Source: Fictibacillus sp. FJAT-27399 (GTDB taxonomy: Bacteria; Bacillota; Bacilli; Bacillales; Fictibacillaceae). Taken from it: a DNA stretch of 64,000 nt. This document shows positions 34,646 through 43,879 of this stretch, piece by piece (the first letter of the stretch is position 1; every line of letters starts with the position of its first letter). Location: contig NZ_LMVC01000002.1 in the NCBI RefSeq assembly GCF_001510655.1, positions 269,700 through 333,699 of the forward strand, given 5' to 3'. Position numbers and translations under genes: made by a program. The notes beneath the pieces were generated by a model, which made no database searches, had not been told where the DNA came from, and saw only the letters and a program-made list of their open reading frames with translations.

Positions 34646-34843
34646 TTATAGCTGCTCAATCATTCCGCCATCTTTTTGTTTTTCACAAACTCTTAAACGT
34701 ATAAACAATTCACTTTGGAGATTCTTCGCTGTCCTCATTACTTGATCATCTTCTTGATCACTAATTGTATTTATAAAAATTGTAAATGTTTCACCGTTTT
34801 GACTGGCATTTTTTAATCTATTCAACAAAGTACTGTAATCCAT
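34646..34843 (-). CDS. 65-residue protein, unknown
   Basis: ATG at 34843 behind GAGGT. Mixed alpha/beta composition: MDYSTLLNRLKNASQNGETF, a strand TIFINTIS, and a helix DDQVMRTAKNLQSELFIRL. A terminator follows. No family recognised. Confidence 0.45.
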   Translation of the reverse strand: MDYSTLLNRLKNASQNGETFTIFINTISDQEDDQVMRTAKNLQSELFIRLRVCEKQKDGGMIEQL

Positions 34844-35111
34844 TTAATAACCTCATTCCGCTTTAATAATTCGACAAGAAGCCAGGATATTCCTTTATCA
34901 CAAAAGAGCACCCAATTTGGATGCTCCGCCTTTGTTGATTATCAAAATTCAACCTAAAATTTATTTGAAATTAAAGTAAATTTTTTTGTTTCCTGACTTG
35001 ACGGAAAAAATCGCTTTTTCTTAAACCCATTTATTAGTTCAATAAGTTTTGAGGAGTATTCCTTTCCCTCAAAAAAGAAAGTAAAAACTGAATTTGTTGA
35101 TCGTTCCTGTA
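34844..35111. other. 268-bp region without a supported gene
   Basis: Contains an inverted repeat GAGCACCCAA/TTGGATGCTC at 34906-34926. A minus-strand frame of about 55 codons (35111 towards 34960) has no start codon and no ribosome site and was not called. Confidence 0.4.
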
Positions 35112-35954
35112 TTAAATCAGATTTGCATTTAAATAATCGGCTAATGTTTGCTGAAGCGTACCTTTAGTTGATGCATACTCATTAAACGAAATATCCAAAT
35201 GAATCATTTTCCTGACAAGTTCTGGACGCAGACCGGTAATGACCGCTTCACATCCCATCAAGGAAACCCCGCTCATCACTCTTTGAAACTGGTGTATTAC
35301 CTCAATATCCATATCTGTAATGCCTGATAGATCCATGATTAACGTTCGGATTTTTAAATTTGAAATATCCATCAATATTTTTTCCTCAATGGTATCCATA
35401 CGGTACACATCAATTAAACCGATTAAAGGAAGGACGGCTATTTGATGACTGATCGGTATAATAGGCGCAGATAAATGCTCAACTATTTTTCGCTGAGAGT
35501 TGATTAATTCATCTTTATAAGATGAATACCTAATGAAAAAACTATTAAGAAATTTATCGATGCCGTCATTGATCTGCATCTCCATCTCATAAATCATTGC
35601 TCTGTAGTCTGAAATACTGACTACAGGGGTATTCAGTTGATCGTATTTTAACAGGTAGTGCCAGACCGTCCTTCTAATCGCATGTACCCACTCCAGCTTA
35701 AGAGTAAGAGTTAAAGAATGCTCTGCCCAGGCTACCCCTTCTTGCTTGGCAAAGGAAATGAGTTCGTTCTCTTTCCTTTCCACCACATACGTTACCATCT
35801 TCTCAGCGTTTTTCAAAAGATCAATATTCCCTGATTGTAAAATATCATTTATTTTAGGCGCGACTTCTACAGCCTCGGATAGCAGCTTATTTTGAAACTC
35901 TTCTCTCCGACTGATGATAAACTCAATAATTTCTCTTTGCTGTACTCTGTCCAT
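35112..35954 (-). CDS. RsbR-like stressosome protein with STAS domain
   Basis: 280 residues. The N-terminal ~150 residues are helical, as in the RsbR non-haem globin-type sensor module. The C-terminal STAS domain starts at PIIPISHQIAVLPLIGLID (about 165-280) and contains DLSGITDMD with the strand-loop where RsbR proteins are phosphorylated on Thr by RsbT (RTLIMDLSGIT). Such co-antagonists sit in the stressosome that controls sigma-B. RBS GAAGGAGAAC. It is an orphan, not next to rsbS/rsbT. Confidence 0.85.
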   Translation of the reverse strand: MDRVQQREIIEFIISRREEFQNKLLSEAVEVAPKINDILQSGNIDLLKNAEKMVTYVVERKENELISFAKQEGVAWAEHSLTLTLKLEWVHAIRRTVWHYLLKYDQLNTPVVSISDYRAMIYEMEMQINDGIDKFLNSFFIRYSSYKDELINSQRKIVEHLSAPIIPISHQIAVLPLIGLIDVYRMDTIEEKILMDISNLKIRTLIMDLSGITDMDIEVIHQFQRVMSGVSLMGCEAVITGLRPELVRKMIHLDISFNEYASTKGTLQQTLADYLNANLI

Positions 35955-36092
35955 TTGCTGTTCTCCTTCCAGTGTTAAAAAACTATTTCTTTTCCTATTT
36001 TAAATTTCCTTTATTTTTGAAGAGTTTTTATATTAACTATAAAAATATTCCCCTTCTCCTTTGTAATCAAACCTTTTTATATAAAAAAATAA

Positions 36093-36117
36093 ACAGGCCA
36101 CCTGATTTGGATGGCCT
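36093..36117. terminator. hairpin, terminator-like on the minus strand
   Basis: CAGGCCACC and GGATGGCCTG pair; on the minus strand TTTATTTTTTTATA follows. No intact minus-strand gene ends here, so it may be left over from a lost gene. Confidence 0.5.
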
Positions 36118-36178
36118 GAATGCTATTGTCACAATAACCTTCAATTTTAGTTTGTGTGTATGATTAAAAAACGCCAAT

Positions 36179-36965
36179 ATGGACTATCGGGTGATTAAAG
36201 AAAACGACTTATTTTTATTAACGGATGACAAGGGCAATATTCCTGTTGACAATACATATGGCTTGGGTTTTTATACGAAAGATACACGCTTTTTAAGCAA
36301 GTTTGATCTGAAAATTAATGGAGAAGATCCAATCCTTCTTTCTTCTTCTGCGGATGAAAATTACAGTGCGAGAATTTTGCTGACAAATCCCCATATGGAG
36401 AAAGACGGAGAACTCATACTTTGGAGAGAATCCATAGAGCTTGAATATAAGCGCTTAATCTATGACGTGGTTCTTTACGAAACCATTCAAGTAAAAAGTT
36501 ATTTTCCAAAACCAGTTGAATTTGACATCAGTTTATTGCTGGATGTAGACTTTACTGACATGTTTATTATCCGAGGCTTTCAATATGGAGAAATTGGGAA
36601 GCGCTCAGGCGAAGAACAAACCTACCTCTCATGGGATCCATTACTATTATGATGAAGCTGATCATGTAAAACGCGCGACCAAGGTGAGCTGGAACCCTGA
36701 TGCTGAGGCTGTATCAAAGGAAGAAGGAATCACCTTCCGTTTCTCATTAAACCACGGCGAGGTTCAATCTGTAACCTTTACCGTTATTACTGAGATTGAT
36801 GGAAAATCTGGAACAGCTATCGCGCCTGAAGCAGCACTTGGAAAATTAGAGTCATCATATAAAGACTGGGAAGCAGGAATAACCAAAATTGAAAGTGACT
36901 ACCCAGCACTCCAGAGATTGGTCGAGCGAGGGATCCTGGATGTAAGAGTTCTTTTGACGGATATC
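36179..36965 (+). pseudogene. glycogen-debranching-type (amylo-1,6-glucosidase) N-terminal remnant
   Basis: MDYRVIKENDLFLLTDDKGN and GLGFYTKDTRFLSKFDLKIN fit the N-terminal domain of bacterial amylo-alpha-1,6-glucosidases (GDE_N). The frame breaks at about 36640; the next frame continues GIHYYYDEADHVKRATKVSW and ends LVERGILDVRVLLTDIGNG, the point where the catalytic GH domain should begin. From about 36966 the sequence turns into a different gene. No catalytic domain remains. Confidence 0.8.
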
Positions 36966-36969
36966 GGCA

Positions 36970-37101
36970 ATGGGGCAGTTCATCAGCTTCTGGAACTATA
37001 TCATGGCTGCATCCATGGTCTTTACCCTGCCTATTTTGGTTCTTTACGCCTTCTTCAACCGCTATTTTGTCAAAGGCATTAAATTTACTGGGGATAAGTA
37101 G
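36970..37101 (+). pseudogene. C-terminal tail of a sugar ABC transporter permease
   Basis: In its own frame the DNA reads MGQFISFWNYIMAASMVFTL then PILVLYAFFNRYFVKGIKF-TGDK before TAG, the last helix and ending of MalG/CUT1-type permeases (NxxMAAS...RYFVxGIxxTG). It is joined directly to the debranching-enzyme remnant, so a deletion has fused two former carbohydrate genes. Confidence 0.75.
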
Positions 37102-37140
37102 ATTTTTTCGAAAAACAAAACAACAACCATACATTCTGCG

Positions 37141-37179
37141 AAAAAGCATGCCTGACTCATGGGGCATGCTTTTCTTTTG
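37141..37179 (+). terminator. terminator after permease remnant
   Basis: AAAAGCATGCC pairs with GGCATGCTTTT, then CTTTTG. Confidence 0.7.
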
Positions 37180-37272
37180 TCAGATCATTTTATTTTGATG
37201 AATCACATGAATTGGATAAAATAGGGGCAAAGATAAGCAAAGAACGTTCTTTGCAGAAAGAAGGAACCGTAA

Positions 37273-38280
37273 TTGAAATTAAGCATTCTTGATCAATCTC
37301 CTGCCTCAAGCGGAAAAACCGCTCAGCAGGCTCTTCATGACTCGCTGAGCCTGGCACAGGCAGGAGAGAAACTAGGCTACACGCGATACTGGATTGCCGA
37401 GCATCACGATTTTCCTGGACTGACCTGTCCGGCTCCGGAAGTGATGCTCGGGTATATCGGCGGGCAGACCGAAACGATCCGCATAGGATCCGGAGCGGTT
37501 CTTTTGCCTCATTACAAGCCGTATAAAGTGGCAGAAACGTATAATCTCCTCGCTGCTTTATTTCCTGGGAGAATAGATGTAGGCATCGGAAGAGCACCCG
37601 GCGGATCGGCAGAAGCCACGATGGCACTCTCGGATAACTATTTGGAACAAGTCCGAAAGATGCCTGAGTCAGTAGACACGTTGCTGCATTTTTTCAAAAA
37701 TGATTTTCCTTCAGATGACATGTTTTCTAAGATCACTCCATCACCGGTTCCTGACATCCTTCCAGAGCCTTGGATTCTCGGAACGAGCAAAAAGAGTGCC
37801 ATTCTTGCTGCCAAACACGGGTTGTCTTATGCTTTCGGCCAATTTATGAGCGATCAGGACGTTACCGATATTATTGATCAGTACAAATCTGAGTTTAGGT
37901 CGAATAATTGGTCGCCGGTACCAAACACGATTGCAGCCGTATCCGTTCTTTGTGCGGAGACAAAAGAAGAAGCTGAAGATTTAGCACTGCCTAATCAAAT
38001 TTGGAAGATCCAGCTGGCAAAAGGAGAGGGAAGAAAAGGAATCCCATCCCTTGCAGAAGCGAAGCATTATTCATTGACTCCAGAGGAAAAAGAGATGCTG
38101 AACTCGATGAAAAAACGGTCCATTATCGGAAGCCCTTCTTATGTTAAGCGGCGTCTTGAGGAGCTGAGAGAACACTATCAAGCCGACGAAATGATGATTG
38201 TTACGATTACACATGATATAAAGGATCGTGTTCGTTCCTATGAGCTGATAGCCAATGAATGTTTAGCTTGCTCAACTTGA
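37273..38280 (+). CDS. LLM-class flavin-dependent oxidoreductase (MsnO8 type), first
   Basis: 335 residues starting at TTG behind AAGGAA. LSILDQSPASSGKTAQQALH and YWIAEHHDFPGLTCPAPEVM, then RIGSGAVLLPHYKPYKVAE and LFPGRIDVGIGRAPGG are the signature blocks of luciferase-like monooxygenases of the MsnO8/YtmO group (TIM barrel, FMNH2). Substrate unknown. A paralogue follows 112 bp later. Confidence 0.92.
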   Translation: MKLSILDQSPASSGKTAQQALHDSLSLAQAGEKLGYTRYWIAEHHDFPGLTCPAPEVMLGYIGGQTETIRIGSGAVLLPHYKPYKVAETYNLLAALFPGRIDVGIGRAPGGSAEATMALSDNYLEQVRKMPESVDTLLHFFKNDFPSDDMFSKITPSPVPDILPEPWILGTSKKSAILAAKHGLSYAFGQFMSDQDVTDIIDQYKSEFRSNNWSPVPNTIAAVSVLCAETKEEAEDLALPNQIWKIQLAKGEGRKGIPSLAEAKHYSLTPEEKEMLNSMKKRSIIGSPSYVKRRLEELREHYQADEMMIVTITHDIKDRVRSYELIANECLACST

Positions 38281-38392
38281 GCAAAAAATTTAGATACTTT
38301 AAATTTAGTTGTTACAATAAAAAGTAAGGTTTAAATAAATATTTTCTAAAATCATTTTTTATAGCAAGACGTTAGAAGGGAGGACAATTACA

Positions 38393-39421
38393 ATGTCCCA
38401 GCAAAATCAATCATCTGCTAAAAAGCAGCTCCAGGATATCCCGATTTCTGTATTGGATCTATCTCCGATCGTAACAGGAGGAAACGCTTCAGAATCGCTT
38501 CAAAACACCCTTGATTTGGCACAGCACGCCGAAAAGTGGGGCTATAACCGCTTCTGGCTGGCTGAACACCATAGTATGCCTGGCATTGCCAGCTCTGCAA
38601 CCGCCGTTGTTATTGGCCATGTAGCAAGAGGAACGGAGAAAATCCGTGTAGGGTCCGGGGGGATTATGCTGCCTAACCATGCTCCTTTGGTCATCGCTGA
38701 GCAGTTCGGAACTCTCGAGTCATTGTTCCCAGGCAGAATAGACCTTGGATTAGGTAGAGCTCCTGGCACAGACCAGGTGACAGCTAAAGCTCTTAGGCGC
38801 GAAAATATGAGCAACGGGGAAGACTTTCCAGAACAAGTGGATGAACTCCGTGCGTATTTAAAACCAGACGGATCAGGCAATCCGGTGAGGGCCATTCCAG
38901 GTGAGGGGCTGGACATTCCGATTTGGCTGCTTGGTTCAAGCGGATTCAGTGCGCGGCTGGCTGCTGAGCTCGGTTTGCCTTTTTCATTCGCGAGCCATTT
39001 TTCTCCAGACAATACTTTGCCTGCTCTTGATGTGTACCGCAGAAACTTTAAACCATCACAGGTATTGGACAAGCCGTATGCCATGGTGGGAGTTAACGTG
39101 ATTGCTGCTGAAACAGAAGAGAAGGCCGCTTATTTGGCAACTTCCATGCAGCAGCAGTTTTTAAATCTTGTCAGAGGCATTCCTTCCAAACTTAAGCCAC
39201 CTGTTGAAACGATGGAAGGAATCTGGTCCAATTATGAGAAAGCTTCTGTCGAACAGTCACTTCGAACAACCATCATCGGCACACCGGAAACAGTTAAAAC
39301 AAAACTTCAGGCTTTCCTTGATGAAACTCAAGCGGATGAAATGATTGTCAACGCTCAGATTTTTGATCATCAAGAAAGATTGCGTTCCTATGAAATTGTC
39401 TCAGAAGTTTTCAAAAGATAG
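38393..39421 (+). CDS. LLM-class flavin-dependent oxidoreductase (MsnO8 type), second
   Basis: 342 residues. Same blocks as its neighbour: [53 protein letters not shown] and [20 protein letters not shown] behind GGGAGG. The pair looks like an old tandem duplication, now clearly diverged. FMN-dependent oxidation of an unknown substrate. Confidence 0.92.
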   Translation: MSQQNQSSAKKQLQDIPISVLDLSPIVTGGNASESLQNTLDLAQHAEKWGYNRFWLAEHHSMPGIASSATAVVIGHVARGTEKIRVGSGGIMLPNHAPLVIAEQFGTLESLFPGRIDLGLGRAPGTDQVTAKALRRENMSNGEDFPEQVDELRAYLKPDGSGNPVRAIPGEGLDIPIWLLGSSGFSARLAAELGLPFSFASHFSPDNTLPALDVYRRNFKPSQVLDKPYAMVGVNVIAAETEEKAAYLATSMQQQFLNLVRGIPSKLKPPVETMEGIWSNYEKASVEQSLRTTIIGTPETVKTKLQAFLDETQADEMIVNAQIFDHQERLRSYEIVSEVFKR

Positions 39422-39431
39422 ATAAATCAGC

Positions 39432-39467
39432 AAATCCCTCTCTTTTTTAATAGAGAGGGATTTTAAT
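39432..39467. terminator. terminator after the LLM genes
   Basis: AAATCCCTCTC pairs with GAGAGGGATTTT. Confidence 0.85.
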
Positions 39468-39469
39468 TA

Positions 39470-40057
39470 TTAATTTGAGTTATAAAAATCAAGGTGAATG
39501 ACGGCCAGGGTAAGAGCGAGTATATCAATTTGTCTCTTGAGGCAGTCAGGATCGTAGTTCTCTGGAAAGATACAATGGATTTCCAATATGGGATAGGATA
39601 AGAGACTCCATCGCTTTTTTGCTTTAACTTGGAAGGTTGGTGAGTATAAGGAGCTCGCCCATTTTTTAGACAGGCTATGGCCGGTTTGTCCATAGTTGTA
39701 AAGTGTAAGATTTGTACGATCGAACTTATTGCTTTCTTGAAAGGAGATGTTAAGGATGAGAACTTCTGAATCCTTTTGGCTTCTTTTTACAGGACAAGAT
39801 ACTCCATAGGAGATTAATTGTTCCTTAAAAAGCTGCATTGCTTTTTGATGAAAACTGCTTGGTGTTTCATTATTTTGAAAAAGTGTTTGAATCCTTATCG
39901 GTGAATCGATAGAAGGAAGAGTAATATCAAGTCTTTGTTGTTTTTGATTCCAGGTTATAGTACAGCCCAACTGCTTGAAAAATTGCAAATAGTGCGGGAG
40001 ATTTGTTCGTAAAATTACCCCTCTTTTTATTCCCTGGATGTATAGATCAATGGGCAC
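39470..40057 (-). CDS. protein of unknown function, possibly degenerate amidase_3-like
   Basis: About 195 residues, starting at GTG 40057 behind GGAGG (7-base spacing); the longer frame to 40171 lacks a ribosome site. The first 50 residues (VPIDLYIQGIKRGVILRTN) are beta-rich. The rest has the rough order of an N-acetylmuramoyl-L-alanine amidase_3 fold (LILNISFQ..., SLSKKWASSL, YPILEIHCIFPEN, long last helix) but I cannot see the zinc ligands. Function not assigned. Confidence 0.6.
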   Translation of the reverse strand: MPIDLYIQGIKRGVILRTNLPHYLQFFKQLGCTITWNQKQQRLDITLPSIDSPIRIQTLFQNNETPSSFHQKAMQLFKEQLISYGVSCPVKRSQKDSEVLILNISFQESNKFDRTNLTLYNYGQTGHSLSKKWASSLYSPTFQVKAKKRWSLLSYPILEIHCIFPENYDPDCLKRQIDILALTLAVIHLDFYNSN

Positions 40058-40165
40058 ACATATACCTCCACATACTCTGATAATTATTTCTATGAAAGAA
40101 AAAGGAAAGAGTGTGGGTTTGTCCGGGGAAATGGAATGTTTATATGTTTGAAATTTTGAATAATT

Positions 40166-40206
40166 AAGCAAAAAAAGTGGCCAGCAAGGTTAGCAAGCTG
40201 GCCAAA
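40166..40206 (-). terminator. terminator-like hairpin on minus strand
   Basis: GGCCAGC...GCTGGCC, followed on the minus strand by ACTTTTTTT; it could end the Hsp20 transcript. Confidence 0.55.
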
Positions 40207-40356
40207 GAAAGTTATTCGGGGGAGGTGCGGCTACCATCCGCGCCTTCTTTTATAGATTAACATAAGAACAAGTGTTCGTAAACACCTTTTTTTAAATGCA
40301 CAAAATTATAGAATAGGAATAAGCTTTTCTAGAGTGATGATTCCGGGAGATGCATA

Positions 40357-40806
40357 TTACGACGGATCCTTCTGATTTTCTTCCGTAAACGAAATCGTAA
40401 TGGGTTTCGTTTTTTTCATCTTTACAAGTCTGATTTCGAGCAGGCCATGTCTGTATTCTGCTTTCACTTCGTCAGGTGAATATTGAAAGGGAATATGAAT
40501 GACTTTTTTGAAAGGTCCGGACAATCTTTCATTCATCTTCAGTGCTTCTTTTTCAACCGGATACGTATACGGAATGTTTCCTTCCAATACAAGCTGATTC
40601 GCTTCAAGTACAATGTTCAGGTCTTCTTGAGACCGCAGACCCGGCAGTTCAACGACAAGGTATCCTTCCGTTTCGTTTTCATAAAAATCGGTACAGGCCG
40701 TCCGTTTTGGCACTACACGGTTTAAGTCCTGCCAAAAATCATTTCCGAGAACACCATCTACTTTTTCCTGTATGGATGCCCAGTCGAAATTCACTTTTTT
40801 ACTCAT
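40357..40806 (-). CDS. Hsp20/alpha-crystallin small heat-shock protein
   Basis: 149 residues. The alpha-crystallin domain spans about 40-135 (GYLVVELPGLRSQEDLNIVL) with the closing G-x-L motif in HGLLEIRL. RBS GGAGG. Members hold unfolded proteins in large oligomers; in B. subtilis this family includes CotM, CotP and YocM, so a spore role is possible but not shown. Single gene, divergent from katA. Confidence 0.9.
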   Translation of the reverse strand: MSKKVNFDWASIQEKVDGVLGNDFWQDLNRVVPKRTACTDFYENETEGYLVVELPGLRSQEDLNIVLEANQLVLEGNIPYTYPVEKEALKMNERLSGPFKKVIHIPFQYSPDEVKAEYRHGLLEIRLVKMKKTKPITISFTEENQKDPS

Positions 40807-40920
40807 ACATTAATCCTCCATCTGCTGAAATCGGTATGCTGTAATTAGTCTATGAGTGAAAGGAGAAAAACATTAAAGCTTTTCAATTTTGACAGGCTAT
40901 AAATAATTTTTGTTATTTAT

Positions 40921-40989
40921 TAATAATAATTATAAAAAAGTATTGATTTCATAGTGATAAGTGTTATCATTAAATTATAATCATTCTAA
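40921..40989 (+). promoter_or_regulatory. katA promoter with two PerR boxes
   Basis: Two sites match the PerR box TTATAATNATTATAA in 14 of 15 positions: TAATAATAATTATAA at 40921-40935 and TTATAATCATTCTAA at 40975-40989. Between them lie TTGATT (40943-40948) and TATCAT (40965-40970), a sigma-A-like pair with a 16-bp spacer. Peroxide-induced release of PerR is expected. Confidence 0.8.
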
Positions 40990-41010
40990 ATAACTTATGA
41001 GGTGATAACA

Positions 41011-42468
41011 TTGACGAATAAAAATCATTTGACGACCAGCTGGGGAGCACCGGTAGGAGATAATCAAAATTCAATCACTGCTGGTTCACGCGGACCAACA
41101 TTGATCCAGGATGTTCATTTATTGGAGAAGCTGGCACATTTCAACAGAGAAAGAGTTCCTGAACGCGTTGTTCATGCGAAAGGTGCCGGAGCCCACGGAT
41201 ATTTTGAAGTAACGAACGACGTTTCAAAGCATACGAAGGCCGGCTTTTTATCTGAAGTCGGAAAACGCACGCCGCTGTTTGTTCGTTTCTCCACTGTAGC
41301 CGGCGAAAATGGTTCTGCAGATACCGTCCGTGATCCTCGCGGTTTTGCCGTTAAATTCTATACTGAAGAAGGTAACTATGATCTCGTTGGGAACAATACA
41401 CCGGTCTTTTTTATAAGAGACGCCATTAAGTTTCCTGATTTCATCCATACACAAAAAAGAGATCCGAAAACACATCTGAAAAACCCTACCGCAGTATGGG
41501 ATTTCTGGTCACTTTCCCCTGAATCACTGCATCAGGTTTCAATTCTGATGTCCGACCGCGGCATCCCGGCAACTTTCCGCCACATGCATGGATTCGGCAG
41601 CCATACGTTTAAATGGGTTAACGCTGATGGTGACGGTGTCTGGATTAAATATCACTTTAAAACAGAGCAGGGTGTAGCGAATCTTGCTCCGGATGTTGCT
41701 GCAAAAATTGCAGGTGATAACCCTGATTACCATACAGAAGATTTATTTAATGCGATTGAAAAAGGAGATTTCCCGGCATGGAAACTGTATGTTCAGATTA
41801 TGCCGCTCGAAGATGCCAATACGTATCGCTTTGATCCGTTTGACGTTACTAAAGTGTGGTCACAAAAGGATTATCCGTTGATTGAAGTGGGCAGAATGGT
41901 GCTGGATAAAAATCCTGAAAACTATTTTGCAGAAGTGGAGCAAGCAACCTTCTCACCCGGAACACTGGTACCCGGTATCGACGTTTCGCCTGATAAGATG
42001 CTTCAAGGCCGCCTGTTCGCCTACTCAGATGCGCATCGTTACCGAGTAGGAGCAAATCATCAGGCACTTCCGATCAACCGTCCGAAAAAAGAAGTGAACA
42101 ACTATCAGCGTGATGGGCAGATGCGTTTTGACAGCAACGGTGGAGGTTCTGTTTATTATGAACCGAACAGCTTCGGTGGCCCTAAAGAAACACCTGAAAA
42201 TAAACAGGCCGCTTATCCCGTTTACGGAGTTGCTGAAAGCGTAGGGTATGAACATAACGACCATTATACGCAAGCTGGTGATCTTTACCGTCTGTTAAGT
42301 GAGGAAGAGCGTTCACGTCTTGTAAATACTATTGTGGATGCTATGAAGCCTGTAGAGAAAGAAGAAATTAAACTTCGCCAGATCCAGCATTTTTATAAAG
42401 CAGATCCTGATTATGGGAAAAGGATTGCGGACGGACTTGGTTTAGCGGTTCCGCAAGAAGCGCTATGA
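41011..42468 (+). CDS. katA: vegetative catalase KatA
   Basis: About 485 residues, a clade 3 monofunctional haem catalase. Distal His in [17 protein letters not shown], Asn in [13 protein letters not shown], and proximal Tyr block [14 protein letters not shown] near 335-350. Identity to B. subtilis KatA is very high through [15 protein letters not shown] and beyond. The TTG at 41011 is chosen because GAGGTGA sits 5-6 bases upstream. Removes hydrogen peroxide in the cytosol. PerR boxes precede it and perR follows. Confidence 0.97.
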   Translation: MTNKNHLTTSWGAPVGDNQNSITAGSRGPTLIQDVHLLEKLAHFNRERVPERVVHAKGAGAHGYFEVTNDVSKHTKAGFLSEVGKRTPLFVRFSTVAGENGSADTVRDPRGFAVKFYTEEGNYDLVGNNTPVFFIRDAIKFPDFIHTQKRDPKTHLKNPTAVWDFWSLSPESLHQVSILMSDRGIPATFRHMHGFGSHTFKWVNADGDGVWIKYHFKTEQGVANLAPDVAAKIAGDNPDYHTEDLFNAIEKGDFPAWKLYVQIMPLEDANTYRFDPFDVTKVWSQKDYPLIEVGRMVLDKNPENYFAEVEQATFSPGTLVPGIDVSPDKMLQGRLFAYSDAHRYRVGANHQALPINRPKKEVNNYQRDGQMRFDSNGGGSVYYEPNSFGGPKETPENKQAAYPVYGVAESVGYEHNDHYTQAGDLYRLLSEEERSRLVNTIVDAMKPVEKEEIKLRQIQHFYKADPDYGKRIADGLGLAVPQEAL

Positions 42469-42569
42469 TTCGACTTTTTTCTCAATTAGTATAGTGAATT
42501 CTCAGTTAACAAGTATCCGCTGTTTGTGCGGGTACTTGTTTCTAAACGAATGAAAAGAGGATGTTGACC

Positions 42570-42983
42570 GTGGATGCGGAGCAAGTGACCAAATTAAAGT
42601 TAAAAGAAAGCGGCTTGCGAATTACCCCTCAAAGAGTCTTGATTTTACAAGCCATCATTTCATGCGGGGGGCATTTGACGGCAGAGGAGATTCATCGGCA
42701 GCTTCCCCCGTTCATTACACTGGCTACGGTTTATAATAACCTGAAATCATTTGTTAACTTGGGGATCATCCAAGAGTTATCATTTGGAAATGGGAGCAGC
42801 AAGTATGAAGTTGTTGATGCAAAACATTACCATGTCATCTGTGAGTCTTGCCAAAAGATCGTTGATTTTAACTATCCAAGGCTGACTGAAGTGGAGTATG
42901 CAGCTTCCCGATTAACAGATTATGACGTTCATCATCACACATTGGAATTCTACGGTTTATGCAAAGAGTGCAGAATAAAATAA
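42570..42983 (+). CDS. perR: peroxide-responsive regulator PerR (Fur family)
   Basis: About 137 residues; GTG at 42570 fits AGAGG at 9 bases. N-terminal winged helix (LRITPQRVLILQAII, TLATVYNNLKSFVNLG), then metal ligands His/Asp and two CxxC pairs, CESC and CKEC, that bind structural zinc. Sequence and its place next to katA favour PerR over Fur or Zur. It represses katA until peroxide oxidises it. It lies 101 bp after katA and leads a small zinc-ribbon gene. Confidence 0.88.
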   Translation: MDAEQVTKLKLKESGLRITPQRVLILQAIISCGGHLTAEEIHRQLPPFITLATVYNNLKSFVNLGIIQELSFGNGSSKYEVVDAKHYHVICESCQKIVDFNYPRLTEVEYAASRLTDYDVHHHTLEFYGLCKECRIK

Positions 42984-43007
42984 AAAGAATAAGTGAGGCT
43001 CGTGAAC

Positions 43008-43136
43008 ATGGCTGTTGCCGAACATATCGAATGCCCCAAGTGCCAGAGTGAAATTAAATTCTTGAAACACAGCATGCGATGCAAATGCGGAATGAGAATC
43101 ATTACGAAACATCATCTGAAAATAACCACAAAATAA
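43008..43136 (+). CDS. 42-residue zinc-ribbon protein
   Basis: ATG at 43008 with GTGAGG upstream, 24 bp after perR, opens a 42-codon frame: MAVAEHIECPKCQSEIKFLK then HSMRCKCGMRIIT. CPKC and CKC form a probable zinc ribbon. It ends just before a strong terminator, so it is the last gene of the perR transcript. A role in zinc or redox sensing is conjecture. Confidence 0.7.
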   Translation: MAVAEHIECPKCQSEIKFLKHSMRCKCGMRIITKHHLKITTK

Positions 43137-43167
43137 ATCCAGCCGAATGAAAACGGCTGGATTTTTA
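43137..43167. terminator. terminator between perR operon and spo0M-like gene
   Basis: AATCCAGCCG pairs with CGGCTGGATT, followed by TTTATT. Confidence 0.85.
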
Positions 43168-43171
43168 TTGT

Positions 43172-43558
43172 TTATCCGCAGATTGTAATCTCATAATGAT
43201 CTATACAGCGGGTGTTATCGCAGATGAGCCGCGTTTGTAGGCGGTACGTAACAGTAGGGGAGGAAGAAATAAGATCATCGGGCAATTGGTAGGACATCGG
43301 GATTTCAATGCTTCCATCAGGAGAAAGCTCTTTATACATATAGATGGTAGTGACAGATTCAATCATCCGCTCTGTTTTATCTTCTTGGTTCTGAACAATC
43401 AGATCACATTCGAGCCGTTTGATGATTTGTTTCATCCATCTTCCTTTAAGAAGGAAAAAGCCGTTAACATTTTCTCCAGGCTTTAATTCATAGGAATCGA
43501 GTTTAAGATCGATCGTAGCCTGTCCGAGCTTAAATAAGCTCATGCATTTTTTTAACAA
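43172..43558 (-). CDS. Spo0M-family (arrestin-like) protein, short
   Basis: About 128 residues, starting at TTG 43558 behind GGAGG. LGQATIDLKLDSYELKPGEN and VNGFFLLKG give the arrestin-fold N-terminal half of Spo0M (ATVDTxL...PGExVxGxVxIKGG), a sporulation-control protein. The usual Spo0M has about 250 residues, so only the first half is present; the end (THYEITICG-like) is clean. It may be a short paralogue rather than Spo0M itself. Confidence 0.75.
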   Translation of the reverse strand: MLKKCMSLFKLGQATIDLKLDSYELKPGENVNGFFLLKGRWMKQIIKRLECDLIVQNQEDKTERMIESVTTIYMYKELSPDGSIEIPMSYQLPDDLISSSPTVTYRLQTRLICDNTRCIDHYEITICG

Positions 43559-43879
43559 GTAAAGTACCTCCAGTAACAATATCAAGTTAAAAACCTTTTC
43601 CGATGCCCTTCGGTAAAGGTCTCGCAAACAACAAAACTGTATGCTGCTCCCCTTTGGAGTCTAGTTTTTCTATCTATTTTATGACCTTGATTTTTTTGCA
43701 TCTCAATGATTCGATTCTCATTGTAAACGCATGGTACTTAGGTGTCAATAGAAGTTTATTAGAATGAAAATCCCCTATTCTAAGGTCATGCTCTTCACGA
43801 ATATAATCATGCTGATGAGGTCGTTTCCGTTCACTGGAAGGTATTTTTGCAGGGAGCCAAACAGGGGGTGAACGAAGAG

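Noticed and set aside
34960-35111. Minus-strand frame of about 55 codons downstream of the RsbR-like gene
   Set aside because: No start codon or ribosome site, and it overlaps the RsbR-like stop; probably chance in A/T-rich DNA.
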